DNA of 64,000 nt from Lineus longissimus (GCF_910592395.1 NC_088311.1:13020501-13084500), one strand, 5' to 3'. Numbered from the stretch's first letter, positions 47,701 through 59,156 are shown. A program made the numbers and translations. Notes: a model not told the origin generated them from the letters alone.

Positions 47701-49789
47701 AAACCTGCACTAGCTAACGCTATTTGGGCAAAGGCGCAAAATGATTCTGATGAGACTGTCGAAGGACTATCAAGTAGGTGTGTTCATGTCCTTGATGGAG
47801 GTGCACTTTTGCATAGGGTGTTCTGGAATGTTGGTGAAACATACAATGAGATATGTTCTAAGTATGTATCATATGTGAAGGGGAAATACGGACATGTGGT
47901 GGTCGTCTTTGATGGCTACAAGAGTGGTTCCAGTACAAAGGATTCGACCCATTCAAGGCGCAGAAGCAGAGCATCTAGAACAGTATCATTCACACCAGAT
48001 ATGAAGCTGCAATCAGAGAAAAGTGACTTTCTTTCAAATGAAGAGAATAAACAGAGGTTCATTGACCTACTCGGGTCCCACCTTGAAAAGGCAAATTGCG
48101 AAGTTCATCACGCCAAGGATGATGCTGATCTCCTGATTGTAAAAACCGCACTGACAATGGTTCCTGGTTGAAGGAGAACATGCTGAAAAAGAACGACGAC
48201 AAAATGGAGGTGGCACTCTTTGCATCCATTCATCGTTCCAAGACCCTGGATCACGTTTCGGTGAATGTTGGTGACTCTATCATTGACTCTGTGGCATGCG
48301 TACGAAATTTGGGGGTGATGTTTGACAAGAAAATGAACATGGAAGCACAGGTGAATGCTGTCTGCAGATCGGCCTACGCCCAACTGAGGAATGTTGGACT
48401 TATCCGGCAGTATCTCAGCGCTTCTGCGGCCCGCTCGCTAGTGTGCGGCCTTGTCACATCACGGCTGGACTACTGTAATTCACTGCTCTATGGCATTTCA
48501 AAAGACCTTATGAACAAGTTGCAGAGGGTGCAGAACGTGGCGGCCCGCATCATCACGCGCACCAAGCGTCGAGACCACATCTCCCCTGTACTACGCGAGC
48601 TCCACTGGTTGCCAGTTGAGCAGAGGGTGAACTATAAAATCCTCATGCACGTTTTCAAGTGTGTGCATGGAACAGCCCCGGGTTACCTGTCAAGCCTAGT
48701 TAATATCTATAGGCCAGGCAGAGACCTTCGGTCAGCTGATGACAACAGACTGGAAGTTCCAAGGGCCCGGAGCAAATATGGAGAGCGTTGCTTCTCTTTC
48801 TCCGCTGCTGTTCTGTGGAATGCGCTCCCTTTTGAGGTCAGGCAAGCAAGGAGCCTTGCATCATTTCAGACGATGCTAAAGACTCATCTTTTTCGACAAT
48901 GTTATTAATATTGTAAAAGCGCCTTTGAACGGATAATAATCTGAAAAGGGCGCTTAAATTTAAATATGGTATATACATACATACATACATACTGCAAGTT
49001 GCACAGACATATGTCACTGTCCTTGTAGGAGATGACACTGATCTTATTGTGCTATTACTGTTTCACAGTATAGATGACTGTCCACACAAGATTTTCTTTA
49101 GGCCAGAGCCCAAAGGAGCATCACCTGTGAGGTTCATGGACATTGCTGAAGTCCGCAGCCAACTTGGAGAGGAAGTTCGCAGGAATATTCTGTTCATACA
49201 TGCCATTCTGGGGTGTGACACTACTTCAAGGTTGTTTGGGTTTGGTAAGGCTACTTCACTTTCATTGCTTCAGAAAGACAAGTGTTTCCGTGAACAGGCA
49301 GCGGTTTTCGATCGAAGGGGGTCTACTGCAAAGGACATCAGTGAAGCTGGGGAGAAAGCTTTGTTGTGTCTGTACAAAGCTAAACATGTAGAAAACTTGA
49401 ATGCTCTGAGATATCAAAAGTTCCATGAACTGCTGAGGACTAGTAAAAAGGCTATTCATCCGAAGTCATTGCCACCAACCTCAGCAACTGCAAAGTATCA
49501 CAGCCTACGTACTTACCATCAGGTCCAGGCATGGAAAGGTGTTGAACTCAATGCTGAGGAATGGGGTTGGAAAGTGAGCGAGGGCAAAATGACACCAGTT
49601 CAAAATGACTTGGAACCTGCACCACAGGAGCTGCTTCAGTTTGTAAGGTGCAATTGTAAAACAGGTTGCGGCACAAAGCGCTGTGGATGCAAAACTATCG
49701 GACTTGAATGCACGGTGGCATGTGGGGAGTGTAGGGGCATTTGTGAAAATGCAAACGAGATTGATGACAGTGACCTAAACAACAACTAG
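44704..49789 (+). pseudogene. Large uncharacterised protein with PIN/FEN-like motifs and CXC-like tail, LINE-disrupted
   Basis: The frame runs from ATG 44704 to 48153 and resumes at 48991 after a LINE, ending at TAG 49789 (about 1400 residues). An in-frame TAG at 44881-44883 interrupts the N-terminal part; both sides read as the same protein. Conserved blocks recognised from a common marine-invertebrate family: 'ADNVDHNIRTLDGRGTFHGMG', 'VVTFDQPLWWKA' and 'LRLGGFHTLMSFLGSIG'. The C-terminal third has acidic motifs in the order of PIN/FEN-type nucleases: 'VVVFDGYKSG', 'HHAKDDADLLI', 'LVGDDTDLIVLL' and 'ILGCDTTSR'. It ends in a Cys-rich 'CNCKTGCGTKRCGCKTIGLEC' block. Nuclease function is inferred, not established. 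No intron is seen. Confidence 0.72.
48154..48990 (+). mobile_element. 5'-truncated LINE (CR1/L2-Jockey group) inside the PIN-like gene
   Basis: It encodes the C-terminal end of a LINE RT: 'ENMLKKNDDKMEVALF', 'SRLDYCNSLLYGI', 'LQRVQNVAARIITRTKRRDHISPVL', 'LHWLPVEQRVNYKIL' and 'RCFSFSAAVLWNALP'. The frame is intact to TAA at about 48906. It is followed by a short 3' UTR and a (TACA)n tail at 48970-48990. ACTG stands at both edges (48150-48153 and 48991-48994), a short target duplication or microhomology. Target frame: CTG before and CAA after are in register. Confidence 0.9.
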
Positions 49790-50500
49790 CTCAGATAATG
49801 ACTTTCACCTCCAGTAAGTCCACACATTGTTGCAGTAGGTACTTTGAAATTACTGGTATTAATTTTGTTCATAAAGACAATCACAGTTTTCTGTGGATTA
49901 GTTAGTTTGTTTTTTCGGGGGGGGGGGCTGTTAGGGGATAGGTTTCGTTTTTGTTGCACTTTCCCCTAAGTAAATTCATAGTTTGACTGGACTATAACCC
50001 ACCCATCTACACAGGCCCAAAATGGGGATTATTATAGCTTTTTTCTGCTGGCCTGGTGTGTTGAAAATAAGAGAGATAGAGGAAAATGACTGCCTGGGTT
50101 GGATAGACAACTAAATGGAGAATATTTTGGTGGGGAAAAAATTTTTTTTTTAATGCCAATGAGGTCATGTGACCTCATGAGCATATTCTCAAAACTGTCC
50201 GCAAGTGATTTTTTTTACTTTGAAAAGTCTTGGCTCTCTTAGTTTCAAGAACCACGAACAAAAACTGCATGGAATAGGTAGGGGGGTGGGGCATCTTCAT
50301 TTTCACACATTTTTTTTTCAATTATCTCCGAAATTATGATTTTGGGGACATTTTCTTCATTTTTGGGCGAAAACGTCAAAATCTGACAAAAACGACATAA
50401 TTTCATATTTCAGCCAAAATAAAAGGTAGAAATCACTTTTTTTGTTATTATATCTTTATTATAACTATTAGAACTTTGAATCTGTGATAAACAAATTGTT
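49790..50500. other. 3' flank of the PIN-like gene, homopolymer-rich
   Basis: G and T runs (49917-49927, 50143-50152, 50309-50319) and no coding signal. It may include the interior or distal part of the piggyBac remnant that follows. Confidence 0.4.
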
Positions 50501-50983
50501 TTTACCTGATATTTAGGTGAAAAAATACAAGATCACCCTGTTTTTGAATTTTTCACACCCGCAACTGCGACATGTAAGATTGTATGATTCATGGTCCGAG
50601 TGGTCGAACTTTTCCCCATCTGACAGCTCCATATCTTCACCCCCCAGGTCTAAATCGGACTCGCTATCATCATCGAGCGCCGCAAGAACATCTTCGGTAG
50701 ACAAATGTGCTTTCCGTTTTGCCGCCATATCGCCGCGCTGCTGCTCTACAATGCATGGAGTACAAATGTCTACTACGGCCGTATATCGGTGGGGAATCCC
50801 CGAAACCAGGGAGACTGGTTTCATTGATTGTAGACATTGGTTTGATAGGCAGTTCGAAGATGGCAGCACCGTAATTTGCTAGTTATCAACGATCTTCTGC
50901 ATCAACCGCCCCACGGTTGCTCGGGTAATTGCGGTGGGGTCAAGATCAACCGTGTCACGGTTGCTCAGGTCCGAAAGGGTTAA
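50500..50983 (-). mobile_element. piggyBac-like 5' end fragment
   Basis: On the minus strand the sequence starts TTAA followed by CCCTTTCGGACC (50980-50983 inward), the form of a piggyBac end. Two copies of 'ccrcggttgctcrgg' form a subterminal repeat. About 250 bp inside, an ATG near 50728 opens 'MAAKRKAHLSTEDVLAALDDDSES', an acidic N-terminus typical of piggyBac transposases. The frame stops after about 75 residues ('CRSCGCEKFKN'); no DDD core and no opposite end were found, so it is a truncated copy. Confidence 0.5.
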
Positions 50984-51184
50984 CAAGTTGATACCATGAA
51001 GAACAACAGAATCTGGAATCAACTACATAAGGTGCCAGGGAGTGTTTAAGTAGATTCTTTCAGCAGATCAGACACTCATCTGACAGATGGCTAGTCCCGG
51101 CTTTAAGTGGTTAATCACCTGAGATTGTAAGAACCACCTTAAGGCAGCCTGTTTGGGGTTTGAGGTTTGTCCTCTAAGCAGGTT

Positions 51185-52110
51185 TAACCATGTAATGGGA
51201 AAGCTGAGACACTATCTACCATCAATTCTGAAGTGTTTATAATGTTCAAAACTACTGGCCCTAATTCTGGTGTTGAAATGAGTCTGTGAGTTGGCTCAAG
51301 TGTCACACCAGATAATGATGCTGTGATTTCTTTCCAGGATCTCTGAAGTGAACATTTCTCGAGTATTGTACAACTGCAAGGTACGATCATGCTGTATCCA
51401 ACGTTTGTCTTCTTTGACAATGATTCCTATAATAAGGCTCTGGAAGAATTTAGAGAACAATGTTTTGAGTGCTCGGAAAGACAGTTTGCTGGGTTCAACC
51501 TTATTGTATTCTACTCCTTGGTCGATTTCCTTTCGGCATTGTCCTTACTCCATGGTGAGGATGCAGTGCCTCATGCAGTTGTTTATCTTCCAGACCAAGA
51601 ACTATACAGTTAATTCATATTGCTGTTTGATCGAGGGAGTACTAGTATGAACAAAGCAGGGAACCCTTCTTCATGTAACTGTTGTTCTGAATTGTATTTT
51701 GGTCTTGACCGTTGAAGAATACTGATATATTTTTCCATGGTTGGCACAATGTTGTGTTCGTTATGGAGTGCAAATTGCAATGTTGGAAGAAATTATCAGT
51801 ATAAATGACAAGGCAGAGTAGAATTCCATACATTTTTAAAAATCCTCCATATAATGGTATCAGGAGGTTGTATTCCAAATGTTCGGTATCGATGGACAAC
51901 AGTTTTCACTCCACTTTACGTACTCATCATTGGTATACTGAGTTCTTGTTATCGTTCACTTCCTTTGACAGTGATTCTTGTGTAAAGGCTCAAGAACTAT
52001 CTGTAGATAATTTTTTTGACTGCTCTGAAAGAGAGTTTGCTGCGTGTGACCTTATCATATTCTGAGGTGTAGATGCAATGCCTCATGCAAATATTTAAAC
52101 AGAACCTGTA
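51185..52110. repeat. Segmental duplication, copy B, with relic last exon
   Basis: Homologous to 43180-44040. The exon-like part (from 51339) has the same acceptor, but the fourth codon has changed from CGA to TGA and later bases have drifted, so it cannot be a functional last exon. The copy lies downstream of the PIN-like gene, which therefore sits between the two duplicates. Confidence 0.8.
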
Positions 52111-52317
52111 CAGGGCTATACAGTTAATTTGAAAAGGAGGGATTATGAGGAACTTGGGGTATCCCATCTTGATTTAACTGTTCAGTATTCTATCCCATAA
52201 TCAATTCTTTTGATTGTGTCAATGTCTTATATCTTTTGCATCTGAAATAGTTAATTTCAGACTCCTCATGTTTGGGGGTTGGTTAACCACGTTTGGGCAG
52301 TGTTTTTGGATATTACA

Positions 52318-52670
52318 TAAGGCTGACGTTCCATAGCGTTCACGTTTCATTTTTTACGATTCATCTTTCATTTAGAGGGTTGATTCCACAGAGATCACGT
52401 TAGCAATGGTTTTACTGTCCTACACCAGTTCACGCCAAAAATAATGAGCATGTTCATTCCTCGAGCCACGGGTGATCTTCATTTATTCACGCATCAAATG
52501 AATTGTACTTGACTGAAGGTAGAAAGATGAGGCCTATGGAACCCACATCATAAGAAATGCATTGTCCATTATTGGGTTCACCTGTGAAACATGACAATTC
52601 AAGCGTGAACCGTGAAAAATGACCAATGAATCGTGAAAACTGAAACTCATTTGAACGGCAGCCTAATGTG
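52318..52670. mobile_element. MITE-like inverted-repeat element
   Basis: The left end 'aaggctgacgttcca..cacgtttcattttttacgattcat' mirrors the right end 'atgaatcgtgaaaactgaaa..tgaacggcagcct'. Arms are about 50-60 bp and imperfect. 'cgtgaa/ttcacg' words recur inside. No coding capacity. Confidence 0.65.
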
Positions 52671-52689
52671 TCATTGTAATGATAGTGTG

Positions 52690-53330
52690 TTTCTATGGTA
52701 TTCTGGAGGGTACACATGGTATTGCATTTTTGTGGTTATTCTGTCCATGAACTTTACATAAGTGTCATTGTCATGATAGTATAGGATGGTGACAAAATTC
52801 AAGGTTTTTGTCATTTTAAAATTTTTTGATGGTGTTTGTCGAGTCATTTTCGGCCAGGAGGTACCTTTAAAAATGGCCACATTTTTGTTCATGATCAGGG
52901 GTTCCTGACTGCTATAATCTGGTAAATTTGTTTTGTTGTGCAATATACTGATTGCTGTATTGTTAAAAGACAATTTTGTTTGTTTATGGGTGATTGGTCC
53001 ACATAAGTAGAACTTCGACAATTCTGTAGTCTGATAATGACAGTTTTCTGTTTTTTTCTGTTTTTGTCATTCTTAATTCAGATAATAACAAAGGGTTGTA
53101 TTCTAAATGTTCAGTTGAAAGGGAGACTCCACTTTCTTATTGTTGAGGTACACATGGTATTACATTTTTTTATGGTTGATGGAGACAAAATCTTTAGGTT
53201 TTTGTTGGTTTGAAATTGTTGAATCATTTTTTGTCCAGGTGATACCTTTAAAAGGCCAGTGTTTTTGTTTGTTCATGTTCAGGGGTTCCTGACTGCTATA
53301 ATCTGTTATACTCTTTGAGGTATGAGTTTT
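52690..53330. repeat. Diverged direct duplication, spacing about 440 bp
   Basis: 52705-52930 and 53145-53312 share 'gtacacatggtatt.catttt', 'cctttaaaa.ggcca' and the perfect word 'aggggttcctgactgctata'. Both lie downstream of the segmental duplication. Confidence 0.7.
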
Positions 53331-53914
53331 AAGTGTCATGTTGTATTGATAATAAGTCGCTGTCAATGTTTTGGGGAAAAATAAGGATGAAAAAATCTGA
53401 ATTTGTATGATCCAATGTGCTCATTGGTTCATCAAAGTCTTGATAAAACTTCACTGTACTTATTGGTACGAAAGTACCTGACTAATTCAAAATAAAAAGA
53501 TAATTGTTTTTTAACTCAGATTTCCTTCATTTTTCTGATTTTCTGTAGAAGTCTTGAAGTTAATTAGTATATGGAAAAATATCTCCATGGTTAAAAGAAA
53601 TCATTTACTCCAGACACCATTTGTTTATTTCCTCTGCCACCATATCAAAGGCTTCTGGTATCATTTTTGTGCCATTTCAAAAAGTTGATGTTGACATTAA
53701 TATGGATAGCAATAATGATGAACTGATACCAGATGGCCCAGAAATAGTGATGGAACTTTTCTTCTGTTTCTCTTCTGTCTTTGCAACAGTCTGCACAGGA
53801 TGAAGCGGACTGTTCTCTTGACAGTATGTAACAATGTTATCATGACCTTTATTTTTAATGTCGGAAGAGGCTTGGAAAGGTTTGAATTTTCCTTGCTGAT
53901 GTCATCTTATTAAT
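53331..53914. other. Non-coding A/T-rich interval
   Basis: I see nothing supported. A short open stretch near 53621-53803 lacks any recognisable motif. Confidence 0.4.
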
Positions 53915-54265
53915 GGGGTGGTCGCAGAACTGATCCGCATGGTGGCACTGTCACTACCCGGAAATTCGTCATTTCTAACGTTATTTCCATTTATTTCAGA
54001 GGTGAAAACAACCCATCTAACTTTGTCTCCTTAAGTTAATACTTTCATCACTGCATGTCAAAGGCAATGCTTTATATTTCTAAATTATTCTCTACCTGGA
54101 AATTTTGCTAGGATTGCGATAAGGACCAGGTAAAGTCTCGTTAAATTCCTGTAGAAAAATATACAGGGTTTTTTGACAACGTGATCTCAACAGGCAGAAT
54201 ATGACGTTATGACATTCTTCCGGACGTTATAGTGACAGCGCCACCTTTTATCTTGCGACCACCCC
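53915..54265. mobile_element. MITE-like element with GGGGTGGTCGC ends
   Basis: The left end GGGGTGGTCGCAGAACTGAT and the right end, reverse complement of GGGGTGGTCGCAAGAT, start imperfect arms of about 60 bp that also share 'ggtggc.ctgtcacta'. The interior is non-coding. 'AAT/ATT' at the edges extends the palindrome, so a target duplication cannot be separated from the repeat. Confidence 0.75.
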
Positions 54266-55047
54266 ATTGGCATGAAACTGATGTTGGAAGTTCGACAAAG
54301 TCTGTTTTTCCAATGTCTAGACCATGACCTTAAGTTGCTAACAGACAATACCTAGTCAGGATTAGCGGACCAAATCTAGGTATGGCCATTAGTTTTGCAA
54401 AATTTGGGCCAGAGAATTGAACAAACTCTCCTGACCTGAGGTCCCTTGCAGAGAATATTTTCAGGAAGCAAATAAAATCTCTGCTTTTTGAGAAACATTA
54501 TGGGTGAGGCCTTGTTTTTTTCACCACAGAAATGTGCCTTATAAGTGGAACATTGATTAATTGATTGATTGATTGGTTACATAAAACTGCCTAAGGGCAA
54601 ACGGACGAAACCTCTTATGATACCACAAGTGGTTTTCCAGCTTAGGTTGTTGGACGAATTCTTGCATAAGTGGTTAGTTTTATCTCTAATGATGACTTGA
54701 GTGGTAGAAAACATAAAAATATTTTACACCTCAAAATATTTTCGTGTTCTCATAAAAATATTTTACAGCTCAAAATATTTTCTTAATTTTACCCCTCAAT
54801 TTTTTTTCTTGTTCTGGCACTGTGGTAAATAATGAGGCAAGACGCAAGATAATCACGTTAGATGAGAACTAGTATTCAATGAACATATATTAATTAACGT
54901 TGCACGAATGTTAGTGAATTATGACTGCATTGGAGTGCCATAGCAGGAAGTGGGAACTGACCATGCATGAATAAATTTTTGAACTCTACAAAAACAGCAT
55001 GGCCAATATATCAGTACATTAGCCATGTTTTTGCAAACCATAGGTTG
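54266..55047. other. Non-coding interval with short repeats
   Basis: (TTGA)n at about 54555-54575 and a duplicated 'aaaatattttaca.ctcaaaatattttc' word (54717-54782). Confidence 0.6.
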
Positions 55048-55542
55048 GTGGCCTCTTTGGCGGTTGTTTTCACTTAGGTGGTTATCGCTTGAGGGAACTC
55101 ATTGCAACATGCCCAACAAGCCAAGGTGGTTATTTTCATCTTCACTGACCTCTTGGGTGGTTGTTTTCACTTGGGTGGTTGTTTTCACTTGGGTGGTTGT
55201 TTTTACTTAGGTGGTTAACCGCTTGAAGAAAACCGTTGCAACACGCCAAACTTGGACTTGTCCCCTTCTTCATTGTTTTAACCACCTAAGTGGCTATTTT
55301 ACCACCTAAGTGGAGATTGGAAACAAAGAAATGTGGCCTCTTTGGCAGTTGTTTTCACTTAGGTGGTTAACCACTTGAGGGAACCCATTGCAACATGCCC
55401 AACAAGCCAAGGTGGTTATTTTCATCTTCATTGACCTCTTGTGTGGTTGTTTTTACTTGGGTGGTTGTTTTCACTTGGGTTGTTGTTTTCACTTAGGTGA
55501 TTAACCACTTGAAGAAATCCGTTGCAACATGCCAAACATGGA
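55048..55542. repeat. Tandem duplication of about 208 bp built on CACTTAGGTGGTT words
   Basis: Copies at 55048-55255 and 55333-55542 start 'gtggcctctttggcrgttgt' and end 'ccaaac.tgg'. Each contains three consecutive 'gggtggttgttttcactt' units of about 18 bp. The motif 'ccacctaagtgg' also occurs between the copies in inverted form. Confidence 0.85.
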
Positions 55543-55867
55543 TATTTGACTGGATATAGGCCTACTGGACTGTGCCTGGTTGGTTGGTTTTACATTGGTT
55601 CATGGCACTCAGCTAGCTGGCATCTGCTCTGTCCCCTCCCCTCCTTCCCTTGATCTAGCAAAATGCCATCTTGCCATAGGCCCTACTCCAACAAGTCATA
55701 TATTGTGCAATCTTGACGCTTCATGCCCATGTCCATACGCTGCCTCCACAAAGCCCCAAGAGTACACCATAATGCATCAACCAGTATACACTATGGACAT
55801 AAATGTAAGGTATGCACACTGACTGCCTATCTTTCTTGTACATTCATCATATACTGCTAGTTAACCC

Positions 55868-56260
55868 TCCTAACCAGCCGAAACCAGCCGAAGCCAGCCT
55901 GGTCACCATGGCAACACATTCCTCAAAAACCAGCGAAAGCCAGCCTGACTGTTTAACCAGCAGAAACCAGCCTGCTCATGAGGCTGGCTGAAGCTGGTTA
56001 ACCAGGCACTGCTAGAGGCTGGTTTAGATTTGTTAATCAGCGTAAACCAGTCAAAGCCAGCCTGAAAATAAACCAGCCTGCCTGATTTTCAAAAGCCAGC
56101 CAAAACCAGTCTGCCTGGCTTTTTGTTCCAATACCACAGAAACCAGCCATAGCCAGCCTCCTACTTGAGGCTGTGTTTGACTGGTTTTCGCTGGTTAACC
56201 AGAACAAACCAGCCGAGGGTGTGTTTGGCTGGTTAAACCAGCCAAACACAGCCAGATTTT
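55868..56260. repeat. CCAGC/GCTGG low-complexity region with both orientations
   Basis: Dozens of 'aaccagcc' words alternate in blocks with 'ggctggtt' (CCAGC-rich 55870-55975 and 56040-56155; GCTGG-rich 55980-56035 and 56160-56235). The strand could fold into several hairpins. Open frames here are incidental. Confidence 0.85.
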
Positions 56261-56379
56261 TGCAGGGGTTGCTCGGTTCAACTTGGGCGAAAACAATTTA
56301 ATGAAATGAGATTCCATAAGTTTCTTTCTCCCAGTGTCTGAGGACTTCATTTTATAAAGAGGGAAAAATTTCGATCTAT

Positions 56380-56905
56380 GTAATGCCAGACTCGCCCTTT
56401 ATGCCACAGTTTCCCTTATCTGCTTATGTAGATTTCCTCACATCCCTTGCATACTAATACATAAATTACATGCTGAGTCTTGCAAGTCATATCAGCATTC
56501 GGAAAGAATGGGTTATGCCAGTACTCCTTAAGTCTTAGTTTGCGGCTGAAATCCTTATTATCCTGTTTAGGAGTTGGGATGAACTTTAGACCCAATTTTA
56601 GAACATTGATTTGATCTGTGGTTAGGTCAATGCTTGATAAGTTTATGATCTTTGGTTCCACCGTGGATTCCAATTTCGGTTTTGTTTGTACCTGTGGTTT
56701 AGATCGCCATCTTCTTCTAAAAATTATGTTTTCTGTTATGATATTATTGTGTCTGAAATAAGGTTTAAACCACAGATTCCTACCCTGGCTATCACGGCCA
56801 TGTTTGCCATCCTTTCCAGAGAAATCATTTACTTGGTACCCGTGCCTAGAAGGTTCTGCTCTGGTATATTCAACCCAATTGTACGTTTTATTTATATAAA
56901 GACAC
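56380..56905 (-). pseudogene. Penelope-like retroelement fragment lacking the RT core
   Basis: Reading on the minus strand: 'NNIITENIIFRRRWRSKPQ', then 'IINLSSIDLTTDQINVLKLGLKFIPTPK' and 'FSRKLRLKEYW', the usual N-terminal landmarks of Penelope-like ORFs. These are followed directly by 'CKTQHVIYVLVCKGCEEIYIS', which resembles the start of their C-terminal GIY-YIG endonuclease. The RT in between (normally several hundred residues) is absent, and a stop follows 'EEIYISR'. So this is an internally deleted, decayed copy. Confidence 0.55.
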
Positions 56906-56949
56906 TAAAGATGCCCCTAGACCTTTGTGCTTTAAGACATGATGTTTAG

Positions 56950-57593
56950 CAAATCTTTGCCTGCTGATCTCAATAAACAAACTAAATGTATTGATTGTGT
57001 AATATTTTGATCATCTTCAGGCATCATAAATCCTTATTTCTGCGTTGCCATCTTGCTTCCCTTACAGCAAAGAGGAAGCAGTATCGCTGTATACAATTAC
57101 CTACAACAGTCTAAACCACATGATCTCAAAGGCGCCCACCTTTTTTCGAATTTGAATCTCCTATTAAATGAATGAAACTTAAACATGTTAAACAATATTT
57201 ACAAGGATTTTGATATAAGAGAATATTCACATAACCAATATGGCCGGCTGGTGGCCATCTTGAAAATTAAACAAAGTCCCATTTATCCTAAACTGATGAC
57301 CAGATGTCTATACCATATTTCATGTGACTATCAATCTATGTACTCTCTGCAAAATCCTTGACTTTTAGTCAAATCCGATTACCAATATAGCTGGCAGGGG
57401 GATCGCAAAATTGATATCAATGACCAAAACTGTTCTCCCCCTTTCCACTGCAAAAGGCATGGATTAACTTTACCTGAGGTGAGCACATGGTCCCTAGACC
57501 ATTTCATTTGTCGTTCAGTCCCAATGAAATATGAATAAATATTGCTGTGGACAAATCAACCACTCATGATGTACTTCAGCCACTCAAAACAAA
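56950..57593. other. Non-coding interval
   Basis: I see no exon, hairpin or tandem structure. Confidence 0.4.
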
Positions 57594-57676
57594 CCTCTCA
57601 ATGATGGACATTAACCTCTTAATAATGAACATTTAACCTCTTAATAATGGACATTTAACCTCTTAATGATGGACAT
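57594..57676. repeat. Short tandem repeat, unit about 22 bp, four copies
   Basis: The unit 'aacctcttaataatggacattt' is repeated with minor variation. It is followed within 100 bp by 'aaccacttatggtatcat', an inverted match to 54615-54640. Confidence 0.85.
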
Positions 57677-57785
57677 TTTAACCACCTGACAATTTTTTGA
57701 AAACAAGGAAATAAGTAACCACGTATGAATGTGTTAAAGACACAAGTTGACCACTTAAGGAAAAAACCACTTATGGTATCATTAG

Positions 57786-58480
57786 TGACTCCGTCCGTCG
57801 TCGTCGTCGTCGTCGTCCGTCGTTAACTTTTGACAAAATCGTGGCACGTTTCTTAACCGCTTGACCCAGAAAGTTCATACTTGGTGTGTGGGTACCCCTA
57901 GGCAAGACCTTCCTTCAGAATGAAAATCAGCGCAATTTGACTGCTGGTCTGCCATATACGGGGCGCTCTTTGAAAACCTATTTTTGTCATTTTGAAGCTT
58001 ATGGTTAAAGCTAGAGCGATGAAAATTTTATGGTGGGTGTATCTAATAAAGGTACATCACATATCACACAGGTTTTTGATTTGACCTTCACTTCAAGGTC
58101 ACAGAGGTTGAACTCTAAAATTTCTTTGATCGTGGCACGTTTTTTTGCTATTGGTCATAGACTCTCTAAATTTGATATGTAGACACCTATTGGGCATCTG
58201 TACATGTTGACACAGATTTAGGTCAGTGCGACCTACTATTCAGGTATAAGTAGGTCAAGGTTAAAAAAGCCCATTTTCTTTATTCCAGCAGATTGAAGTT
58301 TGAAATGAAGTTTTAGAGGTATTAAAAAGATTAATTTCGTTTCATATCACTAGGTGGCGGTATTGTGCAAAAATGTCAGTTGGCACATTGCCAGCAGTTT
58401 TGAATTTCGCGGTTCGAGGCAATCCGTCGGGGTATCCAAGATGCGCAGTGTTGTACTGCGCCACTATATCTGCATACTAC
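57786..58480. repeat. Dispersed repeat with (GTC)n start
   Basis: A CCGTCCGTCGTCGTC tract (57790-57823) opens a stretch with two internally related blocks: 'atcgtggcacgttt.tt' at 57837 and 58128, each followed by 'gaccca/ggtcata' and a 'tacttggtgtg/tgatatgta' phrase. No coding potential is seen. The degenerate (GAC)n tract next to the assembly gap (15989) may belong to the same family in reverse. Confidence 0.6.
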
Positions 58481-58707
58481 TGTGAAGACTCGGCTCTTCT
58501 GTCGACTTCTATGTTGAATTGACAAGGAAGCTCACCTTTCTAATCGAATGGACCCACTTTATTGACACTGACACACTACTCTCAACACGTACACGCCACT
58601 TGTCCAATCTCTCTCCTATCACCGGAATGATGCAGTGACCAAGGACTACTGACTGGTGGCGCCACCCCACCGAAGGGGATCGCACTAAGGAGACCCGGAT
58701 CACCACA
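58481..58707 (-). mobile_element. 3' LTR (227 bp) of the Ty3-type element
   Basis: On the minus strand it starts TGTGGTGATCCGGGTC and ends GTCTTCACA, giving TG...CA ends. A purine-rich tract (GGTGGGGATGG) lies immediately upstream at about 58708-58718, as expected for plus-strand priming. AATAAA is present near 58560. The partner LTR lies beyond the right end of the window, so the pair and the target duplication cannot be tested. Confidence 0.72.
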
Positions 58708-58718
58708 CCATCCCCACC

Positions 58719-59156
58719 AAAATTGTTCAAACCCACTTGGTTTGAACACAATTTAAAATTACAAAAAATAGATGGCTATATGTGCCAGAATTCAGCAGTA
58801 GTCAAATCGAAGATACAAAAATAATGCTATATATACGATTCAAAGGCACTGTCCCGCATGTATCCACATGAATAAGGATGAACAAATACAATGATACAAA
58901 GTCCAAATACAAGAACACAGGTTGGTGGCACTAAATGCACAGTTCGGTGACTAACCACTCAAAGTCAAAAGAATCAAGTCGTGAAGAACACTAATAATGT
59001 ACATGTCCCGGGCACATGTTTCACACAGTTCAAAACGATGGAAAATGTCTGCATAGGTCCTCAATAGATACTAGTATTGTAGGTCCCGCCACCAGTAGCG
59101 AAGGGCAAGAGCGGCCAGAACCACACTTCCCAAGCAGAGCGCGTGGAAGGTGGTGT
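58719..59156. other. 3' non-coding region of the Ty3-type element
   Basis: It lies between the third ORF and the LTR. I see no coding frame. Confidence 0.5.
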
